A stretch of 64,000 nt of DNA from Lachnospiraceae bacterium (GTDB taxonomy: Bacteria > Bacillota > Clostridia > Lachnospirales > Lachnospiraceae), in NCBI GenBank assembly GCA_024687205.1, contig JAILES010000063.1:1-64000 (forward strand). The letters run 5' to 3'. Below are positions 35,638 through 43,711 of this stretch, piece by piece. The notes beneath the pieces are model-generated. The model was not told the origin of the DNA and made no database searches. It was given only the letters and a program-made list of their open reading frames with translations. The position numbers were made by a program, and so were the translations under genes. Each line of letters opens with the position of its first letter. The stretch's first letter is position 1.

Positions 35638-37875
35638 ATGAAAAACAGGGAATATGAACAGAAGATTGAAGCACTGCTTTCGGAACTTACGCTTGATGAG
35701 AAGATAAGCATGATACACAGTGCGGAGTTTTTCAGATCGGGCGGAGCTGAAAGACTGGGTATTCCCCGGATAAGCATGTCCGACGGACCCATGGGCGTAA
35801 GAAATGATTTTGAGCCGGATAAGTGGGTCACCATAGGTACCACTGCGGATTCCACCAGTTATCTGCCCAGCAATTCAGCCATAGCAGCTACCTGGAACAG
35901 GGAACTGGCAAAGACCTCCGGCAACGTGCTGGGAAGAGAGGCAAGAGGAAGGGGCAAGGATATGATCCTGGCACCAGGCATCAATATTAAGAGAAATCCG
36001 CTCTGCGGACGAAACTTTGAATATCTGAGTGAAGATCCCTATCTGATCGCAGAGATGGTGGTGCCTCTGATAGAAGGCATACAGGAGAATGATGTATCTG
36101 CCTGTGTTAAACATTTTGCCTGCAATGCCCAGGAGTATGAGAGGCTCTTTGTCAATGTGGAACTGGATGAGAGAACCTTAAGGGAGATTTATCTGCCCGG
36201 TTTTGAAGCTGCAGTTAAAAGGGCAAAGACCTTCGGACTTATGGGCTCCTACAACCTGGTAAGGGGCGTACACGGCTCCCAGAATAAGTTCCTTCTTACC
36301 GATATACTCCGCAGGGAATGGAAGTATGACGGTCTCGTGGTCAGCGACTGGGGTGCGATACATGATACAAAGCTGGCAGCGGAAAGCGGACTTGATATAG
36401 AGATGAGCGTAACCCCCAACTTTGATGAATACTATATGGCCAAGCCGCTGAAGGAAGCCATCAAAAAGGGCGAGATCTCCGAAGAACGTGTTAATGAGAT
36501 GATACGCAATATTTTAAGATTCATGCTCAGGGTAAGGCTGATAGAGATAGAGCTTAAGGAGCAGAAGAACGGAAAAGTTAAGGCAAGGGCGATACCCGTG
36601 CCTGAGAGGGATCCGGGCTGCGTGAATGCTGACGTATGTCATACATTTGCAAGGAAGACGGCTGAAGAGGCAGTGATAATGCTTAAGAACGATAAGAAGC
36701 TGCTTCCCTTCAAACCCTCGGAAACCCGCAGACTGCTGGTGATCGGTGACAATGCGAACCGCATGCACGCCGCAGGCGGCGGAAGCGCCGAGATCAAAGC
36801 TCTTTATGAAAAGACACCTCTTCTCGGACTTGCAAACGAGTACGGCGGAAATACCGAGATAAGATATGCAAGAGGATATTATGTGCCGAGAAAGATGGCT
36901 GATATAGTCAACTGGCAGGAAGGCAGTGTCAACATCGAAGAGATCAACAGGGAGCAGAGAAAGAAAGGCGGCTTTTCCGCAGAGGAGAAGAAGCTGATCA
37001 AGAAGCTCCGTGAGGAAGCAGTGGCACTGGCAGGACAGTACGATAAAGTAGTGATAGTCGGAGGACTTGATCACGATCTTGACGTGGAAGGCAAGGATAA
37101 GGAAAGCCTTAAGCTGCCCTATGGTCAGGACGAACTGATAAAGGCTGTTCTTGAAGTGAACCCGAATGCCTGCGTTGTCATGGTATCCGGTTCCCCCGTT
37201 GACATGACCGCATGGAAGGATAAGGCAAAGGCTATACTGTGGATGAGCTATAACGGAATGGAGGGCGGCACTGCCCTGGCAGAAGTGATCAGCGGAAGCA
37301 TCGTTCCTTCCGGCAAGCTGCCCGAGTCCCTGCCTGCGGATTTCAGGGATACTCCTGTGGCAAGATACGGGGATTATCCCGGAAGAAAACTGACCGCAGC
37401 GGAAAAGAAGGTAATGAACGCGAGACTGACGCAGAACTTTAACGAAGGCGTATTTGTGGGATACAGATACTATGAGAAAGAGAACGTTAAGCCGCAGTTC
37501 CCCTTCGGCCACGGCCTCTCCTATGTGGATTTCAAATATTCGGATATGAAGGTGGAAAGGGTCAAAGGCAAAAAGGCATTTACCGTCAGCGTGAAAGTAA
37601 AGAACACCGGACATGTGAGTGCAAAAGAGATCGTGCAGCTTTATGTGGGTGAGAAGAATGTGTCAAAAGAAAACCCCGTAAAGGAGCTGAAGGGCTTTGA
37701 CAAGGCAGAGATCAAGCCCGGTCAGACCAGAACCTTTAAGTTTAAGCTGGATGAGAAGGCTTTCTCTCATTTCTCAAACGAGAGCATGAAGTGGGAAGTC
37801 ATGAGCGGCGATATGGTGATCAGTATCGGAGCTTCCAGTGCGGATATCAGATGCAGTAAGACGGTGAGGATCTAA
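35638..37875 (+). CDS. Glycoside hydrolase family 3 beta-glycosidase
   Basis: The 745-residue enzyme has the usual GH3 domains: a TIM barrel with the nucleophile Asp 237 in GLVVSDWGAIHD, the alpha/beta sandwich (about 345-590), and a fibronectin-III-like C-terminal domain (about 640-740, VKNTGHVSAKEIVQLYVG). The DGPMGVR and KHFACNAQE motifs that shape the substrate site are present. No signal peptide is present, so it probably hydrolyses beta-linked disaccharides or oligosaccharides in the cytosol. AAGGAGGAAG precedes ATG 35638 and a TATAAT lies at 35574-35579. It is unlikely to be acting on polymer directly. Confidence 0.95.
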   Translation: MKNREYEQKIEALLSELTLDEKISMIHSAEFFRSGGAERLGIPRISMSDGPMGVRNDFEPDKWVTIGTTADSTSYLPSNSAIAATWNRELAKTSGNVLGREARGRGKDMILAPGINIKRNPLCGRNFEYLSEDPYLIAEMVVPLIEGIQENDVSACVKHFACNAQEYERLFVNVELDERTLREIYLPGFEAAVKRAKTFGLMGSYNLVRGVHGSQNKFLLTDILRREWKYDGLVVSDWGAIHDTKLAAESGLDIEMSVTPNFDEYYMAKPLKEAIKKGEISEERVNEMIRNILRFMLRVRLIEIELKEQKNGKVKARAIPVPERDPGCVNADVCHTFARKTAEEAVIMLKNDKKLLPFKPSETRRLLVIGDNANRMHAAGGGSAEIKALYEKTPLLGLANEYGGNTEIRYARGYYVPRKMADIVNWQEGSVNIEEINREQRKKGGFSAEEKKLIKKLREEAVALAGQYDKVVIVGGLDHDLDVEGKDKESLKLPYGQDELIKAVLEVNPNACVVMVSGSPVDMTAWKDKAKAILWMSYNGMEGGTALAEVISGSIVPSGKLPESLPADFRDTPVARYGDYPGRKLTAAEKKVMNARLTQNFNEGVFVGYRYYEKENVKPQFPFGHGLSYVDFKYSDMKVERVKGKKAFTVSVKVKNTGHVSAKEIVQLYVGEKNVSKENPVKELKGFDKAEIKPGQTRTFKFKLDEKAFSHFSNESMKWEVMSGDMVISIGASSADIRCSKTVRI

Positions 37876-37878
37876 GAT

Positions 37879-37905
37879 TACCCCTCATCAGTCGCCGTAG
37901 GCGCA
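37879..37905 (+). repeat. Truncated CCTCATCAGTC repeat
   Basis: CCCCTCATCAGTCGCCGTAG at 37879 begins like the repeats at 29441 but lacks the terminator hairpin. The rest of 37906-38039 has a candidate promoter (TTGTTT 37937, TATGAT 37960) and a 7-bp A/T-rich hairpin at 37987-38004, with no gene. Confidence 0.6.
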
Positions 37906-38039
37906 ACGAATGATAATAAATTTGTTATGAAGTGGGTTGTTTAGTGTCAATATCTTTGGTATGATTTGATCAGAGAAAAAGAAGAGGCATTTTTGTGAAA
38001 ATGCACAAAAAAACAGCATGAAGGCCCCGGGTTTTTTAC

Positions 38040-38068
38040 TTGTAATGTTTTGTAAACTAACTTATAAT
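38040..38068 (+). promoter_or_regulatory. Promoter of the exosortase G operon
   Basis: TTGTAA (38040-38045) and TATAAT (38063-38068) have a 17-bp spacer. The leader of about 70 nt ends with a 6-bp hairpin (GCTTAC-ACAG-GTAAGC, 38115-38130) that sits 13 nt before the GTG start and could limit initiation. Confidence 0.75.
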
Positions 38069-38143
38069 TTAGGGCAAGAATGCCGATAAATACAATACAG
38101 ACGGGATTGAAAGTGCTTACACAGGTAAGCGGGTGAAATAGCG

Positions 38144-38512
38144 GTGAAACAGAATTCAGCTCAAACAGTATATTGTTTCCACTATTATCTGCCCATGACC
38201 CACAGCGCGGATAACAAACGCGAACACGAGCATTCCCACACGCTGGAGATCACGACCTTTGTGAGACCCAGGGACGAGGAAGGCAAGAAATTCGAAGAGA
38301 TAGAAAAGTACGCTGCAGAAGTGCTCGGACATTATGAGAACAGGTATCTGAACGATATGCCGGAATTCGGCGGAGATGCCAGCATCGAATGCATCGGAAA
38401 CAGACTCTTTGAGGACATAAGAGACAGGTTGGATTTTAACCATGTTGATATGGAAAGACTGGAGATAGGAGAGAATCCCCTCAGGACATACATAGTATCT
38501 ACTTACATATGA
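38144..38512 (+). CDS. Small 6-pyruvoyl-tetrahydropterin-synthase-fold protein of the XrtG system
   Basis: The 122-residue protein resembles the PTPS/QueD fold. It has the metal-ligand pattern REHEHSHTLEI (compare HGHxY in QueD) and a later LDFNHVDMERL corresponding to the LDHxxLN region. I remember a family of such PTPS-related proteins specifically listed with exosortase G loci, and this gene's place at the head of that operon fits. The reaction is unknown; lack of the full QueD catalytic set suggests a structural or repurposed role. The GTG at 38144 is the only reasonable start, with a weak ribosome site behind a hairpin. Confidence 0.7.
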   Translation: MKQNSAQTVYCFHYYLPMTHSADNKREHEHSHTLEITTFVRPRDEEGKKFEEIEKYAAEVLGHYENRYLNDMPEFGGDASIECIGNRLFEDIRDRLDFNHVDMERLEIGENPLRTYIVSTYI

Positions 38513-38525
38513 GGAGAAGGCAAAG

Positions 38526-40178
38526 ATGAAAAGGAAGCTGTTCCAAAAGATAATAGCGATGGCAGGTAGCGTGATGATGCTCACGGCATCATTGCCCGCG
38601 CCTGTTTTTGCGGTTGAAGAGACTACGACTGAAGAAACGGAAGCAGCTACTGAAGAAGCAGTACCCGAGGAAGCGCCTGCAGAAGAAGCAAAGGAAGAAA
38701 GCGCTCCCGAGGAGACACCTGTTGCTGAGCCCACACCTGCCGAGAGCGAAGTTACCGAGGCGGAGCCTGAAGCGGTTGAGACAGATGTTGTTGAAGAAGA
38801 AGTTCAGGAAGAAACGCCTGTTAGTGAAGTTGAAGAGCCCGTGGAAGCACCGGTTGCAGAGCCGGCACCCGCTGAGGAGCCCGTGGCCGAAGAGGCTGCT
38901 CCCGAAGAAGATGAAGAAGCGGTAGTTGAAGATGCGGGAGACTGCTGGTGGCCGGAAGAGAATCAGGATGACAAGGAAGACGCTACAGCGGAGGTGATCT
39001 CCGGCGGCGTCAGTGAAAAGGAAGCCGAAGAAGAAACGGATAAAGAAGAATTAAGCGGTATATTTACCGGTATTACCATAGACGGTGATTTTTCTGACTG
39101 GGATGCAGTATCAAAGACTCCCGCAGGTGCCGACAACTTCTATTGCGGTGTTACCGCAGTTGCAGTGGTACAGCAGGATGATATGGTATATGTATATATC
39201 AGGGATACAGGCTGCGGCACGGCTTCATGGTCGGGCCCCAACATGAACGGTACTTTCCAGCTGATCTCGGATCTCGGTTACAGAAAAGTACTTCAGCTCA
39301 ATTCGGAAAATAACGGTGCGGTATACAGTGTAAGCGGTATCGAAGGCGCACAGGTTGCATATACCACCGGCGAGTGGGATCAGGGGGGCGAATGGGAGAT
39401 CTCCTTCCCGGCATCACAGCTGCCTCTGAACAATTCCACTTACGGCTTCGGTTTCTATATGGTAGATCCTTATATAACAGGTATCGTTGATACCAGCCAT
39501 GAGGATCATTCATCGGAATTCAACGGTATAGTTTATGACGGTCTCTACGGCGACTGGACATACTATCCCCACACACTTATACAGTATGCTACTCCGGGTA
39601 CATGGCAGGAAGTGGCAGACGGCGAGGGAGCGCTTTATACCCAGGGCAATAGGCTTTACGGTCATGTTTATACCAAGATGAGCACTCATCTTACGGAGCA
39701 TGGCGATGAGATGACCTACGGCGTAGTGCTCCGCATCAACGGTGATGACAATCTCTGGTTCGAGTTCAGACTGGTAACGGCGGATGAGGAAGGCAATGTG
39801 ATCTGGAATCCGGATACCAACCGTCTGGCGGAAGGAACCTACGAATATTACATTACTTACCACAGAGGCTGGTCAGGTCAGGAAGAAAAGAAACTTGCGG
39901 ATATAATCGGCAACGAAGTATACGGCAAGATGATGATCACCAAGACAGCTTCAAGGGACGAGGCGGAATGGTACCTCGATCTCGGTAAGATAGCAGATCT
40001 CTTCGGACTGCAGGAAACAGATATGCAGCTCCTTGAAGTAAAGTATGAACGTATAGGAGATAAATGGCTGCAGACCGCAGGAGCTTCTTCAGGTCCGGTA
40101 GCAGGCATACTTCTCAGCATGGCAGTAGCAGGGGGAGCCCTGATGCTGAAAAAGAGAAAAACAGCCGAGATGCTGTAA
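38526..40178 (+). CDS. Secreted protein with C-terminal sorting tail, likely XrtG substrate
   Basis: The 550-residue protein has a signal peptide (about 1-33, Lys-rich start, hydrophobic core, cleavage near VFAVEE), a 130-residue Glu/Pro/Ala/Val-rich stalk, then a beta-rich region beginning ITIDGDFSDWDAVSKTP (about 183), a module also seen in the lipoprotein at 46185. The C-terminus has GPVAGILLSMAVAGGALML followed by KKRKTAEML, the pattern of exosortase sorting tails (short motif, hydrophobic helix, basic end); in Firmicutes this is called Firmicu-CTERM. It is the only protein here with such a tail and lies directly before the exosortase gene. I infer that it is cut and anchored or modified by XrtG. 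GAGGAGAAGG precedes the ATG. Confidence 0.8.
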   Translation: MKRKLFQKIIAMAGSVMMLTASLPAPVFAVEETTTEETEAATEEAVPEEAPAEEAKEESAPEETPVAEPTPAESEVTEAEPEAVETDVVEEEVQEETPVSEVEEPVEAPVAEPAPAEEPVAEEAAPEEDEEAVVEDAGDCWWPEENQDDKEDATAEVISGGVSEKEAEEETDKEELSGIFTGITIDGDFSDWDAVSKTPAGADNFYCGVTAVAVVQQDDMVYVYIRDTGCGTASWSGPNMNGTFQLISDLGYRKVLQLNSENNGAVYSVSGIEGAQVAYTTGEWDQGGEWEISFPASQLPLNNSTYGFGFYMVDPYITGIVDTSHEDHSSEFNGIVYDGLYGDWTYYPHTLIQYATPGTWQEVADGEGALYTQGNRLYGHVYTKMSTHLTEHGDEMTYGVVLRINGDDNLWFEFRLVTADEEGNVIWNPDTNRLAEGTYEYYITYHRGWSGQEEKKLADIIGNEVYGKMMITKTASRDEAEWYLDLGKIADLFGLQETDMQLLEVKYERIGDKWLQTAGASSGPVAGILLSMAVAGGALMLKKRKTAEML

Positions 40179-40190
40179 GGAGACGGAAAA

Positions 40191-40784
40191 ATGTACCCGC
40201 TGATAGGGATCATCGGGACGTTGGTTTGGCTGTACGTGCTCCATGTCCTCAACAAAGCTAAGATACTTGCATGGAGATTCTTCTGGGGCAGCGCCGGCCT
40301 GTTTATATTGATGATGGTATTCATACGCCCGGTGCTGACGGAACCCTTGGCACAGGGCGTATCTGCGTTAGCGGGGTTCATCGGGAGAGCCACGGGCACC
40401 TTCGTTCCATATTTCAAATACGGCACCATATTCGTAGATACACCTGCAGGTGCGATGACTCTGCAGATAGATTTTGAATGCTCGGGGATACTCGAGATCA
40501 TGGCATTTCTTGCATTACTGATTTTCTTTGAAGTATATACCAGGCAGGAAAAGATACTTGTGGGAATACTCGGAACCTTATATATACTTATCGCGAATGC
40601 TCTTCGTATCACTTTGATATGTGAGATCATACATTTCGGCGGAAGCGGCCTGTATTATATGGCACATACCTATATAGGACGCATCTTCTTCTACGTGCTG
40701 TCGGTATTGTTGTATTTCTATGTCTTTACCAAGCCGCAGATAGTGAAGATGAAAGTGGGAATATTTAATTATGAGAGCACTTAA
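40191..40784 (+). CDS. xrtG: Exosortase family transpeptidase-like membrane enzyme, XrtG type
   Basis: The 197-residue integral membrane protein has six to seven hydrophobic segments and the exosortase active-site set: Cys97 in FECSGILEI, Arg139 in NALRITLI, and His159 with Arg164 in HTYIGRIFF. Exosortases are membrane Cys proteases thought to cut C-terminal sorting tails outside the membrane and pass the protein to an envelope acceptor, by analogy with sortase. The small size, Gram-positive host and neighbours (glycosyltransferase and PTPS-like proteins) match the G type. A GGAGACGG site precedes ATG 40191, and the 3' end overlaps the glycosyltransferase by 14 bp. Confidence 0.87.
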   Translation: MYPLIGIIGTLVWLYVLHVLNKAKILAWRFFWGSAGLFILMMVFIRPVLTEPLAQGVSALAGFIGRATGTFVPYFKYGTIFVDTPAGAMTLQIDFECSGILEIMAFLALLIFFEVYTRQEKILVGILGTLYILIANALRITLICEIIHFGGSGLYYMAHTYIGRIFFYVLSVLLYFYVFTKPQIVKMKVGIFNYEST

Positions 40785-42147
40785 TACCTTTTTACATTCT
40801 TTCATATTCTGGGGCGCATGGATCATCATTCCCGTGCTCATGGAAATAGTGCCTGCTTTCGGAGGCTTTTTCCTCCTGCTGATCAGAAGGGCAAAGATGG
40901 GGAAGAAGCCGGTAAAGCCCAAGGTATATCCGGAGATCTCACTGATCATCCCGGTCTATAATTCGGCGCAGACCCTGTCAGCCTGCATCCGTTCCATTAA
41001 GAATTCAACCTATGATTCCGACAAGATAAGGATCTATCTTGTAAATAACCAGGGTAAGGATAACAGTTTCGAGATATACAGGGAATGCCAGAGAGTATTC
41101 CCGGAACTTAACATGCAGTGGCTCAACGCACAGCAGGGAAAATCCAGGGCGCTGAATCTTGCATTATACAACAGCGAAGGAAAATACATCATCAATCTGG
41201 ACAGCGACGGAGTGCTGGAACCCCATGCGCTCACCAATCTTGTTGATAAATTCGAGAACAGACCGGATCTTAACTGTATGACCGGAGCGGTACTTACCGA
41301 GCCCAGACTCATACTGCAGTTCAAGGAATTCTTTCCCAGGCTTTTCAGAGAGATAGAGTTCATGGAATATGCCCAGGCCTTTCTTGCCGGCAGAAGCTAT
41401 GCATCGGAACTGAATGCGGTATATACCCTTTCAGGCGCTTTCTCGGCTTTCAGAAAATCCGCCATACTGAAATCCAGACTGTACAATACCAATACCATCT
41501 GCGAAGATACGCATATCACTTTCCAGATGAGATATATCCAGAAAGAAAGAGTGGAGATATGCGAGAATGCGTTGTTCTATGTTGATCCCATCGAGGGCGT
41601 AAACAAGCTGTATACCCAGAGACAGCGCTGGCAGAGAGGTTCCCTGGAGGTTGCAAGGCAGTTCCTGGATTCCCACGGCAACTTCGGACGCAGCTTCATG
41701 GATGTGAGCGTAAGGACGCTGCTTTACGATCACACCTTTGCCTTCCCCAGAGCCATCTGGTATCTGGCGCTTCTGTGCATGCTGCTGATGCATTATTCAT
41801 CAAGAATGATACTTCTTTCCACGGGATTCATCTTCTTCATATATATCCTTGTGGGTTATCTGTATTTCTTTACGGTACATTATTTCATGAGGGATTTCCC
41901 TGTGCTCCGTGATTATTATTCGAAACACTGGTGGGTGATCATGCTCCTGCCGTTCTTTAACTTTGTTGTTTTCTTCATACGGCTTGCGGGCATCATAAAC
42001 AGTATAGGTACGGATTCCTCATGGAAGACGAGAAATCTGAGTGAAGAAGGAAGGGCATTCATGGACGTGGTAAAAGATGATTTTTCCAAGCCTCTCGGAC
42101 TCTTCAAAAAATTCAGGGAACTTGTTAATTATCAGGAGGCAGAATGA
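40771..42147 (+). CDS. Processive glycosyltransferase family 2 of the XrtG system
   Basis: The 458-residue membrane enzyme has an N-terminal helix (about 10-33), a cytosolic GT2 domain (ISLIIPVYNSAQTLSACI, INLDSDGVLEP as DxD, CEDTHITFQM) and the QRQRWQRG motif (QxxRW) of processive synthases such as cellulose or hyaluronan synthase, followed by three to four C-terminal helices. It therefore probably builds and exports a repeating beta-linked polymer rather than adding a single sugar. A glycosyltransferase of this kind is a known partner of exosortase G. It overlaps both neighbours, so it is translationally coupled. Confidence 0.87.
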   Translation: MRALNTFLHSFIFWGAWIIIPVLMEIVPAFGGFFLLLIRRAKMGKKPVKPKVYPEISLIIPVYNSAQTLSACIRSIKNSTYDSDKIRIYLVNNQGKDNSFEIYRECQRVFPELNMQWLNAQQGKSRALNLALYNSEGKYIINLDSDGVLEPHALTNLVDKFENRPDLNCMTGAVLTEPRLILQFKEFFPRLFREIEFMEYAQAFLAGRSYASELNAVYTLSGAFSAFRKSAILKSRLYNTNTICEDTHITFQMRYIQKERVEICENALFYVDPIEGVNKLYTQRQRWQRGSLEVARQFLDSHGNFGRSFMDVSVRTLLYDHTFAFPRAIWYLALLCMLLMHYSSRMILLSTGFIFFIYILVGYLYFFTVHYFMRDFPVLRDYYSKHWWVIMLLPFFNFVVFFIRLAGIINSIGTDSSWKTRNLSEEGRAFMDVVKDDFSKPLGLFKKFRELVNYQEAE

Positions 42148-43226
42148 AATCGCTTTTAAAGAAACACTATTTCGGAACCGTGGCAACGATAGCCACCATA
42201 CTGGGAATCTTTCTACTGGTGCTGGGACTGTTGTTCGTCCATCAGTTTGAGAACGGTATCATAGAAGTATGTGCTGACCAGCAGGATGCTTACGTACAGC
42301 TGGTGCTGGAACAGATATACATCAAGGATAACCGTGATGATGCTTCCATTATCGAAGAGATACTCGGAACCCTTGATGCGTCCACCAACAAGTACTGGAC
42401 CTTCTCGAAAAACGAAGCCATGCTTTTTGTCAAGGACGTCACCGAAACCAATAAATACAAAGGTTTTACCACAAGAACCTATTACATGTCGGAAACGGGA
42501 CAGAAGTTCCTGGACGAGCTGATGCTCAATCACGTTACCCACAGACAGATCAGTATAGAAGAGAAGAACTATGTGGCCAGCGGTGTTATCTTCGAGTACG
42601 GAGATTCAACCTACAGGCTCTGTCTTCTTACCAATAAGGATGTCTTTCTTGATAACAATGCCTTCCTGGGTTCGGAGATAAACCTGGTGATCTGCTATGC
42701 GCTTTCGGTGCTGATAATGGTCGTGGAAGCCATGATCTTTGCACACAGGATCGGTAAAGAGAAACAGGAAAATGTCGAAAGGGAAAAGGTGATCACAGGG
42801 CTGAATGCCAGCATAAACAAGCTTAATGATAAGCTGCTGGTGAAGAATACCTATGATATGCAGCGTACACTTTTCCAGGAGAGCATACTTGATGATTTCC
42901 TCGACAGGATACAGAATAAAGGGATCACCCCGGTCAGCTTTGCGCTTTTCAACTGTGCAAACGAGGAGGAATTCCTGGCAAAAGCCCAGCTTATGCTGGA
43001 TCGGAGCGTGATCAGGTTCAGATTGTCGGGGGACGGTGCCTATGAAGATGCCAGGGTTGCGGGGCAGATCTTCCTGGTATTCTTAAGGAGTGACCGTCAG
43101 CAGACTTATGAGAGATTAAGACCTCTGATAGGCATAAATGTAACTTTAAGATCGGTTGAGATGTGGACGCCCGAATACGGCGATATACATGAATATGTAA
43201 GGGCGCTTAGGGAGCGGAACGTATGA
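42144..43226 (+). CDS. Membrane protein with degenerate GGDEF-like domain
   Basis: The 360-residue protein has a membrane helix at about 12-33, an extracytoplasmic sensor-like region of about 140 residues, a second helix (about 178-200), a coiled coil and a cytosolic C-terminal domain. In that domain VSFALFNCANEEEFLAKAQ and ARVAGQIFLVFLRSD align by eye with the diguanylate cyclase core (FDIDxFKxINDxxG and RxGGDEFxVLL), but the signature GGDEF is AGQIF (residues 306-310) and the metal Asp residues are lost. It cannot make c-di-GMP; it may bind a nucleotide or act as a scaffold controlling the processive synthase, as inactive GGDEF proteins do elsewhere. ATGA overlaps link it to both neighbours. 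Confidence 0.7.
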   Translation: MKSLLKKHYFGTVATIATILGIFLLVLGLLFVHQFENGIIEVCADQQDAYVQLVLEQIYIKDNRDDASIIEEILGTLDASTNKYWTFSKNEAMLFVKDVTETNKYKGFTTRTYYMSETGQKFLDELMLNHVTHRQISIEEKNYVASGVIFEYGDSTYRLCLLTNKDVFLDNNAFLGSEINLVICYALSVLIMVVEAMIFAHRIGKEKQENVEREKVITGLNASINKLNDKLLVKNTYDMQRTLFQESILDDFLDRIQNKGITPVSFALFNCANEEEFLAKAQLMLDRSVIRFRLSGDGAYEDARVAGQIFLVFLRSDRQQTYERLRPLIGINVTLRSVEMWTPEYGDIHEYVRALRERNV

Positions 43227-43711
43227 AAAACTTTGAGAACAGATTATTCCAGGAATACAGGCTGAAGTTTTACCTGAACGGCAATCACTGGGTCATATTC
43301 AATAACAAAAGAGGCGAGACCCATCCCCATACCTGGGAATTCACGCTTAACATACTAATAGGCCGCGAGAGTTTCGTGGAATTCAACGTCTATGAGAAAG
43401 CCATCGACGGTTTTTTCAGACCTTATCAGAACAGGGTACTTAATGACGTGGATCCTTTTGATGCAATAGCGCCTACCCTTGAGAACATGGTCGAATTCTT
43501 CGGCCACGGGGTGCAGGAACTGGTCAAAAAGATAGGCGGAAGGCTGCTTTCCATTGAGGGCAGCGAGACTCCCACCAGAAGCTATATCATAAATTTCAAC
43601 GATGCTTTTGACAGCTATCATTTGGAAGAATACACCGAGGAAGTCATGCATAATGTTATCGATGCCGTGTTGGACGACATACTGGAAGACATGGGAGGAA
43701 ATATAAATTGA
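43223..43711 (+). CDS. Second small PTPS-fold protein of the XrtG system
   Basis: The 162-residue protein shares with the product of 38144 the overall plan of a PTPS-like subunit: a first strand with NGNHWVIFNNK, then GETHPHTWEFTLNILI in place of the HxH metal motif, and a C-terminal stretch with SIEGSETPTRSYIINF. It is longer and lacks the LDFNH segment. Whether it binds metal or pterin is open. The gene overlaps the degenerate GGDEF gene and the large membrane protein gene by 4 bp each, so it is probably made in step with them. Confidence 0.65.
   Translation: MKNFENRLFQEYRLKFYLNGNHWVIFNNKRGETHPHTWEFTLNILIGRESFVEFNVYEKAIDGFFRPYQNRVLNDVDPFDAIAPTLENMVEFFGHGVQELVKKIGGRLLSIEGSETPTRSYIINFNDAFDSYHLEEYTEEVMHNVIDAVLDDILEDMGGNIN

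Noticed and set aside
38069..38143. Possible c-di-GMP riboswitch before the XrtG operon
   Set aside because: The degenerate GGDEF gene made this attractive, but the leader is only about 70 nt with a single 6-bp hairpin and none of the GEMM conserved blocks.
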